Positions 45,503-53,940 of a DNA stretch of 64,000 nucleotides are shown one piece after another. The stretch lies in contig CP107211.1 in the NCBI GenBank assembly GCA_025757845.1, positions 1,860,001 through 1,924,000 of the forward strand, read 5' to 3'. How positions within the stretch are numbered: position 1 is the first letter of the stretch; each line of letters begins with the position of its first letter. The stretch comes from Oscillospiraceae bacterium. GTDB lineage: Bacteria > Bacillota > Clostridia > Oscillospirales > Ruminococcaceae. The notes beneath the pieces were generated by a model. That model saw only the letters and a program-made list of their open reading frames with translations. It did no database searches and had not been told where the DNA came from. The translations under genes were made by a program, and so were the position numbers.

Positions 45503-45549
45503 AAAAAAGCTGCCCTTCCCGTGCAGTGCACGCAAAAAGCAGCTTTTTC
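45503..45549 (-). terminator. Terminator of the yebC gene
   Basis: AAAGCTGC/GCAGCTTT stem (45539-45546 with 45506-45513) containing an inner GTGCA/TGCAC hairpin, then six T residues on the minus strand. Confidence 0.8.
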
Positions 45550-45574
45550 CGTTCTTATTCCGAAGCGCTCCCGG

Positions 45575-46312
45575 TTATTCCGGCAGGTCCTCTTCGTTCT
45601 CCAGGCTGTGCCAGACATTCTGCACGTCGTCGTTCTCTTCCAGAGCGTCCAGCAGCTTGCCCATGGCCTTCAGCTGGTCGGGGTCGGTCAGACGAGTGGT
45701 GGTCATGGGCACCATGGCCAGGTCGTCGGACAGGATCTCGTAGCCCTTCTCCTCCAGAGCCTTGACCACAGCGGAGTAGTTCTCGGGATCGGTGGTGATC
45801 TCGGCAGCGTCCTCGCTGGCGTCAAAGTCCTCGGCACCGGCGTCCAGAGCATCCATCATGGCCTCGTCGGCGTCCTTGTCCTCCAGAGAGATGTCGATGA
45901 CACCCTTCTGGCTGAACAGGAAGGCCACACAGCCCATAGCGCCCAGGTTGCCGCCGTTCTTGTCGAAGTAGTGGCGCAGGTCGGCAGCGGTACGGTTGCG
46001 GTTGTCGGTCAGGGTCTCCACCATGACAGCCACGCCGCCGGGGCCGTAGCCCTCGTAGGTGATTGCCTCGTACTCGGTCTTGTCGCCGCCCTCAGCCTTC
46101 TTGATGATGCGCTGGATGTTGTCGTTGGGCACGCTCATACGCTTTGCCTTGGCGATCAGGTCTGCCAGCTTGCTGTTGGAAGCGGGGTTCGGGCCGCCCA
46201 TACGCACGGCAACGCTGATTTCACGGCCGATCTTGGTAAAGACCTTTGCGCGTGCGCCGTCGGTCTTTTCCTTCTTGCGCTTGATGTTGTTCCATTTGCT
46301 ATGTCCGGACAT
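45575..46312 (-). CDS. yebC: YebC/PmpR-family protein
   Basis: A 245-residue DUF28 protein starting MSGHSKWNNIKRKKEKTD, the family signature, with YEGYGPGGVAVMVETLTDNRNRT in the middle domain. Members act as DNA-binding regulators (PmpR) or, as shown for YebC, help ribosomes through proline stretches. The start at 46312 follows AGGAGG. Single-gene transcript with its own promoter and terminator. Confidence 0.95.
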   Translation of the reverse strand: MSGHSKWNNIKRKKEKTDGARAKVFTKIGREISVAVRMGGPNPASNSKLADLIAKAKRMSVPNDNIQRIIKKAEGGDKTEYEAITYEGYGPGGVAVMVETLTDNRNRTAADLRHYFDKNGGNLGAMGCVAFLFSQKGVIDISLEDKDADEAMMDALDAGAEDFDASEDAAEITTDPENYSAVVKALEEKGYEILSDDLAMVPMTTTRLTDPDQLKAMGKLLDALEENDDVQNVWHSLENEEDLPE

Positions 46313-46408
46313 GGGAATGAGCCTCCTAAATTTTATCGAGATCTCCGCCTGCGGGCAGACGGGCTGTGGTCGCCCGCATTGTGGCAGCACACAAAATCTA
46401 ACTTTAAT

Positions 46409-46437
46409 ATTTTAACACAATCGCTTTGCGCGTTCAA
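46409..46437 (-). promoter_or_regulatory. yebC promoter
   Basis: Minus strand: TTGAAC (46437-46432), 17-base spacer, TAAAAT (46414-46409). Confidence 0.7.
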
Positions 46438-46493
46438 GCCTTATCCGGCCTGTTTTCCCGCCGAATGCGCAAAAAAGCGCTTTCTGCCGCCGC

Positions 46494-48035
46494 TTACAGC
46501 AGCCGCAGGGCCTTGGGGTAGTGGTTTTTCACCCGCCCGCCGGACACCTTGCCGCCGCCCAGCGGCCAGCCGTCCACGGTCACGCAGCACCAGCCGTCGG
46601 CAGCGGTGCGTGCCTCCACCTCCCGCCCGGAGAGGTACTCCACGCAGCGGGGGTCGGCCAGAGTCAGCTCCTCGCGGTTGGCGCACTGCGCCCCGAAGGC
46701 TGTGAACAGGTGGTGCTCCGGCACAAAGCGGCCTTTTTGTACGCTGCCCACGAACACCCCGGCCCGCAGCACATGCAGGCCGGTCTGAGGGAAGGGCACC
46801 GGCAGCAGCACGCCGCCCCCGTGCACCACGGCGGAACGTCCGGCCAGTGCCGGGAAAACCTCCTGCGCGAACTCCTTCCACGCGGCCAGGCTCTGGGCCG
46901 GGGTGGTCTCCCCTGCCCCGGCGTCACGGCTGCGGCTGCGCCCGCCCTGCACGGCATCCCGGCAGGCGCGGCTGTCGGCCCGGCGGGCCGCACGGGCGTC
47001 CTGCTCTCTGGCCGGTTTGCCGCCCTTGCCCTTGCCCTTTTTACCGGCGGCGGCTGCGGCGTCCAGCCAGAGCAGTTCTTCCGGGGTGTACTCCCCTGCG
47101 GCAGGCAGGGTACGGGGCGTGCCCGCCTTGACCAGCCTTGCCATAAAGTGGCCCTCGCCGCCCTGACAGGGCCAGATGCGGCGCACCTTGCGCACATCCA
47201 GCGGCAGGCCTCCGGTGCGGTTGGCCTCGCCCTCGCTGCCAAAGGTGTAGTCCACATTGCCCAGCGCGTCCGCCAGCTCGAATTCCGGGTGCCGCTGCAG
47301 AAAGGCCGCCACCTGCCCCTCGTCCTCTTCCGGCGCAAAGGTACAGGTGGAATACACCAGCTGCCCGCCGGGGGCCAGCGCGGCGGCGGCGCAGTCCAGG
47401 ATCTGTGCACCCAGCTCAGCGCACTGCTTTACCAGCGCTTCACAGTGCTGCTGCCGGGCCACCGGCTCCTTGCGGAACATTCCCTCGCCGGAACAGGGGG
47501 CATCCACCAGCACCCGGTCGAAAAACTCCGGCAGGGCCTCCGCGATGCGGGCAGGCGTCTCGTTGAGCACCACCGCGTTGGGCACGCCCATGCGTTCCAG
47601 ATTACTTTTCAGGATCTCGGCACGGGCCGCCACATATTCGTTGCTCACCAGCACGCCCCGCCCCTGCAAAGCCGCTGCCAGCTGGCTGCTCTTGCCGCCG
47701 GGGGCCGCGCACAGGTCCAGTACCCGCATGCCGGGCTGCACTCCCAGCAGCGGGGCTGCCGAGGACGCCGACGGTTCCTGCGAGTAGAACACGCCCGCGT
47801 GGTGGTACGGGTGGCGTCCGGGTTTGAACTCCGGCGCATGCACCACAAAGGCCGCTTTGCAGAAAGGCGACACTTCCAGCGGGAAGTCCGCTTTCTGCGC
47901 AAACTGCTCCGGCATCGCGCGCAGGGCTGACACGGTCACGCCGCGCTCGGCGGCCTCCTGCGGGGCGGCATACAGCTGCTCGTACCGCGGGCCCAGCAGG
48001 GCGCGTTCCCGCTGCTCAAAATATTCCGTAGGCAT
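46494..48035 (-). CDS. RsmF/NSUN-type RNA (cytosine-5) methyltransferase
   Basis: 513 residues. The methyltransferase core (about 95-300) has LDLCAAPGGKSSQLA (SAM site), LVDAPCSGEGMFRK (catalytic Pro-Cys) and YSTCTFAPEEDEG (second Cys). A Lys/Gly/Arg-rich linker (GKKGKGKGGKPAREQDARAA) is followed by the C-terminal RsmF ferredoxin-like and PUA-type region. It methylates C5 of cytosine in 16S rRNA. The ATG at 48035 follows AGGAGG; the much longer open frame upstream overlaps a gene on the other strand. Confidence 0.88.
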   Translation of the reverse strand: MPTEYFEQRERALLGPRYEQLYAAPQEAAERGVTVSALRAMPEQFAQKADFPLEVSPFCKAAFVVHAPEFKPGRHPYHHAGVFYSQEPSASSAAPLLGVQPGMRVLDLCAAPGGKSSQLAAALQGRGVLVSNEYVAARAEILKSNLERMGVPNAVVLNETPARIAEALPEFFDRVLVDAPCSGEGMFRKEPVARQQHCEALVKQCAELGAQILDCAAAALAPGGQLVYSTCTFAPEEDEGQVAAFLQRHPEFELADALGNVDYTFGSEGEANRTGGLPLDVRKVRRIWPCQGGEGHFMARLVKAGTPRTLPAAGEYTPEELLWLDAAAAAGKKGKGKGGKPAREQDARAARRADSRACRDAVQGGRSRSRDAGAGETTPAQSLAAWKEFAQEVFPALAGRSAVVHGGGVLLPVPFPQTGLHVLRAGVFVGSVQKGRFVPEHHLFTAFGAQCANREELTLADPRCVEYLSGREVEARTAADGWCCVTVDGWPLGGGKVSGGRVKNHYPKALRLL

Positions 48036-48140
48036 AGTACATTCCTCCTGTGGATGCATAAAGCGGCCCTGCGCGGCCACACTAGGCTTTGTGAGGGCAC
48101 ACCGCCCCCGCACTTGAAAACCGAAAGGAGATCCTTCACG

Positions 48141-48323
48141 ATGGAAAACCGTACCGAGAACCGCAGCAACAACTGCAAGAACCAGACTTCCAACCGCACC
48201 AGCAATCAGACCACCAACAGCGCCGCCAACGAGCACAAGCACCCCAACCAGTACACCAAGGGTGCCGACGATGAGAGCGCCAAGAACAGCGTGAACAGCC
48301 GCAGCGCCAAAAACAGCCGCTGA
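48141..48323 (+). CDS. Small Asn/Ser/Thr-rich protein, 60 residues
   Basis: Start ATG after AAAGGAG. The sequence is dominated by Asn, Ser, Thr, Lys and Arg (MENRTENRSNNCKNQTSNRT...), with almost no hydrophobic residues, so it is disordered and not secreted. The composition is very different from its Ala/Leu-rich neighbours. The clear ribosome site and the terminator behind it support a real gene. It is divergent from the methyltransferase gene. I do not recognise a family; small spore-type or nucleic-acid-binding proteins are possibilities without direct evidence. Confidence 0.65.
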   Translation: MENRTENRSNNCKNQTSNRTSNQTTNSAANEHKHPNQYTKGADDESAKNSVNSRSAKNSR

Positions 48324-48366
48324 TGCTGCCCCGCCGCGCCTGACCGGACCACAGGCGTAAACGCAG

Positions 48367-48416
48367 AGCCCGCCGCCTTCCGGCACTGTTTTCCAGTGCG
48401 GAAAGCAGCGGGCTTT
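48367..48416. terminator. Terminator between the small gene and mrnC
   Basis: Base AGCCCGC (48367-48373) / GCGGGCT (48408-48414) enclosing TTCCGGCACTG and its partner CAGTGCGGAA, followed by TTT. Both converging genes can use it. Confidence 0.75.
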
Positions 48417-48421
48417 CGGCG

Positions 48422-48829
48422 TTATCTGGTTTCGTTGGGGTCGAACTGCTGCCATAGGGTGTCGAACAGCTCGTGCACCCGGTCCAGCTGCCCGTTCAGG
48501 TACAGCCAGCCCAGCAGGCACTCAAAGCCGGTGGAGGCACGGTATTCCTCCGGGGAGGCGTGCTTGGACACGCTGGCCTTGCTGGCATTGCGGCCCCGCT
48601 TGAACATGGCCAGCTCGTCCTCGGTGAACAGCGGCTCCAGCAGCTGCTCTTCCCGGAACTGCGCCCGGGCCGAGACATACTTGACCTTTTCGGCGTTCAG
48701 GCGCCCGGCCGACAGCCGGTGATGCTCTGCCAGCCGCTGGCGCACCAGCAGTTCCAGCACACTGTCGCCCACAAAGGCCAGTGCCAGCGGGCTGAGCTCC
48801 CGCGGGTCAATCTTTTTTGATTCGTTCAT
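48422..48829 (-). CDS. mrnC: Mini-ribonuclease III
   Basis: A 135-residue RNase III catalytic domain without a dsRNA-binding domain. LALAFVGDSVLELLVRQRL carries the metal-binding Asp; FECLLGWLYLNGQLDR carries the second acidic site. It matures 23S rRNA ends in Firmicutes. It lies 12 bases after obg on the same strand and is probably co-transcribed. Confidence 0.92.
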   Translation of the reverse strand: MNESKKIDPRELSPLALAFVGDSVLELLVRQRLAEHHRLSAGRLNAEKVKYVSARAQFREEQLLEPLFTEDELAMFKRGRNASKASVSKHASPEEYRASTGFECLLGWLYLNGQLDRVHELFDTLWQQFDPNETR

Positions 48830-48841
48830 GCTGCTTTATCC

Positions 48842-50126
48842 TTAGAAGATATAGTCGAACTGATACTCGCCGATGAGGATGGTATCGTTCTCTTCCACGC
48901 CCTTCTGCACCAGCGCGTCCAGAATGCCGCTCTCGCCCAGCTGACGCTGGAAGTACTGCAGGCTCTCGTAGTCGTCCACGTTGCTGCCGGCCAGAATATA
49001 CTCCAGCCACGGAGCTTCCACGCTCCACACATGGGCTTCCATCCGCTTGATGGTAAAGGCACGGTCGTTGGCCTTGGGCTCCGGCTTCTTGTACTCGGGG
49101 GTGAACACCGGCACCGGCGGGATGTCCTTCAGGCGGTTGTACACCAGACCCGGCAGTTCCCGCACGCCCTGCATGGTGGCGGCGGAGATGGGCACGAAGG
49201 TCAGGCCCTTGCCCTCCACATAGGTGCGGAATGCTTCGATCTGCTCCTCGGTGGCCAGATCGCACTTGTTGCCCACCACGATCTGGGGACGCTTTGCCAG
49301 CTCGGGGCTGAACTTGGCCAGCTCTTCGTTGATCTTTTCAAAGTCATCCACCGGCTCACGGCACTCGCTGCCGGAAACGTCCACCACATGCAGCAACAGG
49401 CGGCAGCGCTCCACATGGCGCAGGAAGTCGTGGCCCAGACCGATGCCCTCACTGGCACCCTCGATCAGGCCGGGGATGTCGGCGCAGACAAAGCTGGCAC
49501 CCTCGCCCACCGACACGACGCCCAGAGTGGGCACCAGGGTGGTGAAGTGGTAGTTTGCGATCTTGGGTTTGGCGGCGCTGATGGTGGAGATGAGGGTGGA
49601 CTTGCCCACATTGGGGAAGCCAATCAGGCCCACATCCGCGATCAGTTTCAGCTCCAGCGTCACCTGGATGTCCTCACCGGGCATGCCGGGCTTGGCAAAC
49701 TTGGGGATCTGGCGGGTGGGGGGTGGCAAAATGTGCATTGCCGTAGCCGCCGCGGCCGCCCTTGGCGATGGTGACCGGGGTGTGGTCCGACAGGTCCGCA
49801 ATGACCAGGCCGCTCTCGGCGTCCTTGATCACGGTGCCCAGCGGCACCTTGATGACAAGGTTCTCGGCGTTCTTGCCGTGGCACAGGCTTGCGCCGCCCT
49901 TGCCGCCCTCCGGGGCCACATACTTGCGCTTATAGCGGAAGTCCATCAGGGTGCTCAGGTGGTCATCCACCACAAAAATGATGTCGCCGCCGCGGCCGCC
50001 GTCGCCGCCGTCCGGGCCGCCTGCGGCCACGAACTTCTCACGATGGAAGCTCACTGCGCCGTCGCCGCCCTTGCCCGCGTGGAGCCATATCGTGGCGATG
50101 TCGATAAAGTTGGTTTGTGCTGCCAT
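48842..50126 (-). pseudogene. obg: GTPase Obg/CgtA, frame broken by one base
   Basis: The Obg N-terminal glycine-rich domain (from MAAQTNFIDIATIWLHAGKG at 50126) and the GTPase plus C-terminal domain (GFPNVGKST, DIPGLIEGA, NKCD, ending at 48842) are in different frames. The break is at a run of six G at 49718-49723 (plus strand): removing one G joins HFATP to TRQIPKFAKPG, as in intact Obg. Obg is essential for ribosome assembly and stress control, so a sequence error is more likely than a true mutation. RBS AGGAGGGG. Confidence 0.88.
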
Positions 50127-50148
50127 ACAGCCCCTCCTTATTTTCATC

Positions 50149-50179
50149 AAAAAGAGCCGGGCCAAAACGGTCCGGCTCT
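50149..50179 (-). terminator. Terminator after rpmA
   Basis: AGAGCCGG/CCGGCTCT stem (50172-50179 with 50153-50160) and five T residues on the minus strand. Read-through may feed obg, which has no clear promoter of its own. Confidence 0.85.
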
Positions 50180-50204
50180 GCGGTTGCAGTTATTCAGAAA
50201 GAAG

Positions 50205-50456
50205 TTACTGCTTGACGCTGCACTTCTTGCCGTTCTTGCCCACGCGCTCAAAACGGACGGTGCCGTCCACCAGAGCAAACAGGGTGTCATCGCTGCCCTT
50301 GCCAACGTTCTCACCCGGCATGATATGGGTGCCACGCTGACGGACCAGGATGTTGCCGGCCAGAACGAACTGACCGTCTGCACGCTTGGTGCCCAGACGC
50401 TGTGCTGCGGAATCGCGGCCGTTCTTGGTGCTGCCTACGCCCTTTTTATGTGCCAT
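50205..50456 (-). CDS. rpmA: 50S ribosomal protein L27
   Basis: An 83-residue L27 starting [22 protein letters not shown]. The N-terminal extension that most Firmicutes cut off with the protease Prp is missing, and no prp gene lies between rplU and rpmA. The N-terminus reaches the peptidyl transferase centre. It lies 14 bases after rplU. Confidence 0.97.
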   Translation of the reverse strand: MAHKKGVGSTKNGRDSAAQRLGTKRADGQFVLAGNILVRQRGTHIMPGENVGKGSDDTLFALVDGTVRFERVGKNGKKCSVKQ

Positions 50457-50470
50457 TGTAATTTACCTCC

Positions 50471-50782
50471 TTAGCCGTTGATCGCAGTGATCTCAACCTT
50501 GGTGTAGGGCTGACGATGGCCCATACGGCGAGCACTGTGCTTCTTTGCGCGATAGGTGATGATGTTCAGCTTCTTGCCCTTGCCATTCTTGATGACCTTG
50601 GCAGAAACGGTAGCACCTTCCACAACGGGAGCGCCAACCTTGACCGAACCCTCCTCGCCGATAGCGAGAACCTGATCAAACTTCACTTCGGAGTCGGCCT
50701 CAACGTCCAGCTTTTCGATGTAGACGATGTCGCCCTGCTCCACGCGGTACTGCTTACCGCCGGTAACAATGATTGCGTACAT
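50471..50782 (-). CDS. rplU: 50S ribosomal protein L21
   Basis: A 103-residue L21: [18 protein letters not shown] at the start and [18 protein letters not shown] (rRNA-binding) at the end. The ATG at 50782 follows AAAGGA at correct spacing; MNKM at 50791 would sit on the ribosome site. First gene of the rplU-rpmA pair. Confidence 0.97.
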   Translation of the reverse strand: MYAIIVTGGKQYRVEQGDIVYIEKLDVEADSEVKFDQVLAIGEEGSVKVGAPVVEGATVSAKVIKNGKGKKLNIITYRAKKHSARRMGHRQPYTKVEITAING

Positions 50783-50790
50783 TTTGTTCA

Positions 50791-50900
50791 TTCCTTTTCG
50801 TTGTACTCGCTGGTCGTAAAGGCAGGCCCCTACGGGGGTCATTTCAGGCGCCCACACCACGCGGCTAGAATATTATAGCAAAAAAGCGCCCGGATTGCAA
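50791..50900 (-). promoter_or_regulatory. rplU promoter and leader
   Basis: Minus strand: TTGCAA (50900-50895), 17-base spacer, TATAAT (50877-50872). The leader of about 80 bases has a CCCC/GGGG hairpin around GTA near 50830, in the place where Firmicutes carry an L21 autoregulatory leader; whether it binds L21 is inference. Confidence 0.7.
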
Positions 50901-50915
50901 GAGGAAATTTCCGCT

Positions 50916-51245
50916 TTATGTGAGATTTTTTACGACACGATCCAAATCCCGGCTTCCATGCACCACCCGAAGGATGTAGACCGTCCGGGTTTCCGCATCC
51001 GTCTGGTAAAACAGGATATAATTTCCAACCAGTTTTTCCCGGATCCCTGTCTGCGGAACATAACCATTCTGCACCAGGCTGCCGCTCTGCGGAAACATCC
51101 GCAGTGTATCCAGACATTCCATCAGGCTCTTTTTAAAGGAAGCCGCTGCCGTCGGGTTTGCCAGATCTCCTGCCAGATAATCTACGATCCCTGTCACATC
51201 TGCTGCGGCCTGCCGGGCAAAGCGATAGCCGTACTCAAAGCCCAT
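50916..51245 (-). CDS. RelE/ParE-family toxin
   Basis: A 109-residue RelE/ParE fold: YRFARQAAADVTGIVDYLAGDLANP (N-terminal helices), REKLVGNYILFYQ and VYILRVVHGSRDLDRVV (C-terminal strands with His-Ser-Arg). Whether it is a ribosome-dependent RNase (RelE) or a gyrase poison (ParE) is not certain; the two-helix N-terminus fits ParE better. It overlaps the antitoxin gene by 11 bases. Confidence 0.87.
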   Translation of the reverse strand: MGFEYGYRFARQAAADVTGIVDYLAGDLANPTAAASFKKSLMECLDTLRMFPQSGSLVQNGYVPQTGIREKLVGNYILFYQTDAETRTVYILRVVHGSRDLDRVVKNLT

Positions 51246-51492
51246 ACTTTGCTCCCAATTCTTTCATGAACGTTTCACCGTCCACGGTACGGCCCTGTTC
51301 CACATCCCGCAGGCCCTCCATGATAAGTTTTGCCTCTTCCATCTCTTTCATGGTCCGGTCATAGTAGTCGATATCCATGACCACAAGGCGGCCATAGCCG
51401 TTTTTGGTGACGAACACCGGGCCGTTTTCCTCGGCGCAGCGGCGCTCGATCTCCACGGTATTTTTCAGTTCACGCATCGGAATGATCTGCAT
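51235..51492 (-). CDS. Phd/YefM-type antitoxin
   Basis: An 85-residue protein starting MQIIPMRELKNTVEIERRC, then PVFVTKNGYGRLVVMDIDYYD, the Phd/YefM DNA-binding fold. The acidic C-terminal part would bind the toxin. The ATG at 51492 follows GAGGTG. The pair has its own promoter (51522-51550) and is probably repressed by the complex. Confidence 0.88.
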   Translation of the reverse strand: MQIIPMRELKNTVEIERRCAEENGPVFVTKNGYGRLVVMDIDYYDRTMKEMEEAKLIMEGLRDVEQGRTVDGETFMKELGAKYGL

Positions 51493-51521
51493 ACAGTTCA
51501 CCTCACTTCGTCTGTGGCTAT

Positions 51522-51550
51522 ATTATACACCAAAAAGAGCCACAGAACAA
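51522..51550 (-). promoter_or_regulatory. Promoter of the toxin-antitoxin pair
   Basis: Minus strand: TTGTTC (51550-51545), 17-base spacer, TATAAT (51527-51522). It overlaps the lgt terminator. Confidence 0.72.
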
Positions 51551-51573
51551 GCACCTGCCTGCTCTGCGGCTCA
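51533..51573 (-). terminator. lgt terminator
   Basis: GAGCCGCAGA pairs with TCTGTGGCTC (one G-T pair), followed by five T residues on the minus strand. Confidence 0.85.
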
Positions 51574-51586
51574 CAAGATTTCACGT

Positions 51587-52633
51587 TCAGTGGTTCTTCT
51601 GCTGTTCTTCCAGCTTCTGTTTCACCTCTGCGTTGTAGCGCTCGGTCTTTTCCACGAACTCCTTGCGGGAGGCGCTGGCCGGCAGCTGGGTGTCGGCACC
51701 CGCAAAGGCGATGGGGCCGTCCAGCTTCTTCATGGCGGCCTTGTTCTCTGCCGTCATGGCCAGCGGCACCATCAGCGGTTTGCCCTTGAATTTGCGGGTG
51801 AAGTAAATTTCTGCCGCCACACCGGCCACCACGGCGATGCCTGCCACCAGCTGGGAGGCCCGGAGCCCGATGGAGGGCACCAGCATCAGGCTGTCGGTGC
51901 GCAGCGCTTCGATCCAGAAGCGGCCTGCGCCGTACCAGATGAGGTACCGCAAGGTGATGTCGCCGTTGAATTTCCGCTTTTTGATGTACCGGAACAGCAG
52001 GATGAAACCCACCAGGCACCAGATGCTTTCATACAGGAAGGTGGGGTGCACCGGCAGGTTGGGGTCGATGGTCACACCGTTCTGCACGGTGACCGTGCTG
52101 CCCATCAGGTAAGAGCGGGTGCCCTCGCTGTACATGCCCCAGGGCAGGGTGGTGTTGCAGCCAAAGGCCTCCTGATTGAAGAAGTTGCCCCAGCGGCCGC
52201 AGCCCTGCCCGATGAGAAAGCCCATGGCGGTCAGGTCGAACATGGGCAGAACCGGCACCTTGCGCCACTTGCAGGCCAGCCCGCCGAACAGAAAGCCGCC
52301 GATGATGCCGCCGTAGATGGCAAGGCCGCCGTCCCGGATGGCGATCATCTCCCAGATGCTCTGGTATTGGAACGGTGCCATGGCCACATAGTAGGCCCGG
52401 GCACTGACGATGCCCAGCACCACGCCGATCAGGATCACGTCCACCATGCCGTCCGGGTCCACCCCGAACTCGATGCTGTGGCGGAAGGCGAACACCAAGG
52501 CCAGGCACAGGCCCACTGCGATGCACACGCCGTACCAATAGATATGGACCCCACCGATGGAAAAGGCCACCCGGTTCAGATGAAAGCTGAGGCCCAGGCC
52601 CGGGAACTGCACCAGATTTGTCAATTGCGTCAT
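51587..52633 (-). CDS. lgt: Prolipoprotein diacylglyceryl transferase
   Basis: A 348-residue membrane enzyme that attaches diacylglycerol to the lipobox cysteine of lipoproteins such as OppA. The Lgt signature is GRWGNFFNQEAFG; HPTFLYES and about seven helices fit. The C-terminal 60 residues are a charged extension beyond the usual length (about 280). It overlaps the upstream M16 gene by 4 bases. Confidence 0.95.
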   Translation of the reverse strand: MTQLTNLVQFPGLGLSFHLNRVAFSIGGVHIYWYGVCIAVGLCLALVFAFRHSIEFGVDPDGMVDVILIGVVLGIVSARAYYVAMAPFQYQSIWEMIAIRDGGLAIYGGIIGGFLFGGLACKWRKVPVLPMFDLTAMGFLIGQGCGRWGNFFNQEAFGCNTTLPWGMYSEGTRSYLMGSTVTVQNGVTIDPNLPVHPTFLYESIWCLVGFILLFRYIKKRKFNGDITLRYLIWYGAGRFWIEALRTDSLMLVPSIGLRASQLVAGIAVVAGVAAEIYFTRKFKGKPLMVPLAMTAENKAAMKKLDGPIAFAGADTQLPASASRKEFVEKTERYNAEVKQKLEEQQKNH

Positions 52634-53940
52634 TCTTCTTCCTCCTCGTCATCCTCCCCGGGGGCGGTGCCGTCGGGCTGGATGTACATGGTGGCCATGC
52701 GGTCGGTGCACAGGATGTGCTGCAGGGCCGCGTCCGCGTCCTCTGCCGTCAGGCCTGCCAGCATGGTGATCTGCTGGGCCACGGTCTGTCCGCTGAGGGC
52801 AAAGTCTGCCATCTGGCTGGCCGAGTCCTCCACGTTTTCCAGATTTTCGATCAGCTGGCCGTATTTTTCGTTCTTGCACAGGGTAAAGATCTCGCGGTCC
52901 ACGCCCTCGGCGCGGATGCGGGCGACCTCGTCCAGCAGCAGCTGCCGCACGGTGTCCGGCTCGTCGCTCTCGCCGGTGAACAGGATGCAGCAGCAGCCGT
53001 CCACCCGCAGCACCCTCCCCGCCGAAACCGGGGTTCACGAGGCCCTCATCGTACAGGCGCGGTACAGCGGCGACATGCCGCCCACGATGCAGCAGAGGAT
53101 GAGGTCATACAGCGCCTCGGTGCGCAGGTCGCCCTCCGGCAGCGGCTCTTCCTTGAAACCGAGGCCGAAGCAGGGCTTGGACACCGGCATTTTCAGGGTC
53201 GTTTCGGTGGTGACAAGGGTCATGGGCTCCGGCGTCCACAGCCGCTGCACCCGCTCGGTGCTGCGGGGCTCCATCAGGCCGTGGCGCGCGCAGGCGGCCA
53301 GCACCCGTTCCATGGTGGTGTCACCGGCGGCGGCCAGCACCATGTTGTCCGGGGCATAAAAGGCCCGGCAGCTGTCGTAGAGCATCTCCGGGGTGATCTC
53401 GGCAATGCTTTCCACCGTGCCCGCAATGTCGCTGCGGATGGGGTGGCTGTGATACAGGCACTCGAACAGGCCGGTGATGAGCCGCCAGTCCGGGCTGTCG
53501 TCGTACATTTTGATCTCCTGCCCGATGATGCCCTGCTCCTTGGCAATGGTCTGCTCGGTGAAGTAGGGGTGGGTCACCATGCCCAGCAGCACATCCAGAC
53601 TTTCGTCCAGCTGCTGGGTGGCGGTGAACAGGTAACAGGTGCGGTCAAAGCTGGTAAAGGCGTTGGCGTTGGCACCGGTCTTGGCGTACTTGGCAAAGGC
53701 GTCGCCGTCCTGGTCCTCGAACATCTTGTGTTCCAGAAAATGCGCCACACCGGCGGGCAGATGCACCTCTTTGCCGTCCAGCCGGAAATCCCGGTCGATG
53801 GAGCCGAATTTGGTAGCAAAGATGACGTGGGTGCTGGAGTAGCCCGGCATGGGCCGCACCAGCACGGTCAGGCCGGAGGGCAGCACCTTCCACTGGTCGG
53901 CCACGGCCTGTTCCAGCACGGTCTGTTTGGTATCAGGCAT
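52630..53940 (-). pseudogene. M16-family peptidase (YmfH-like), two frame breaks
   Basis: The N-terminal part (53940 to about 53060) has HFLEHKMFE, the HxxEH zinc motif of M16 peptidases. Near 53059-53062 one base is missing (LYRRLYDEGL expected; plus-strand GGCGCGGTAC reads as a lost C/G). Near 53013-53015 one base is extra (GGEVLRVDG expected). The last part continues in the original frame to 52630. Two opposite indels about 45 bases apart leave a nearly full-length protein if corrected. It is likely an active homologue paired with the gene upstream. Confidence 0.82.

Noticed and set aside
46494..48521. 675-residue version of the RNA methyltransferase
   Set aside because: The extra N-terminal 160 residues overlap the Asn-rich gene and the terminator on the other strand; the start at 48035 has AGGAGG and the family N-terminus.
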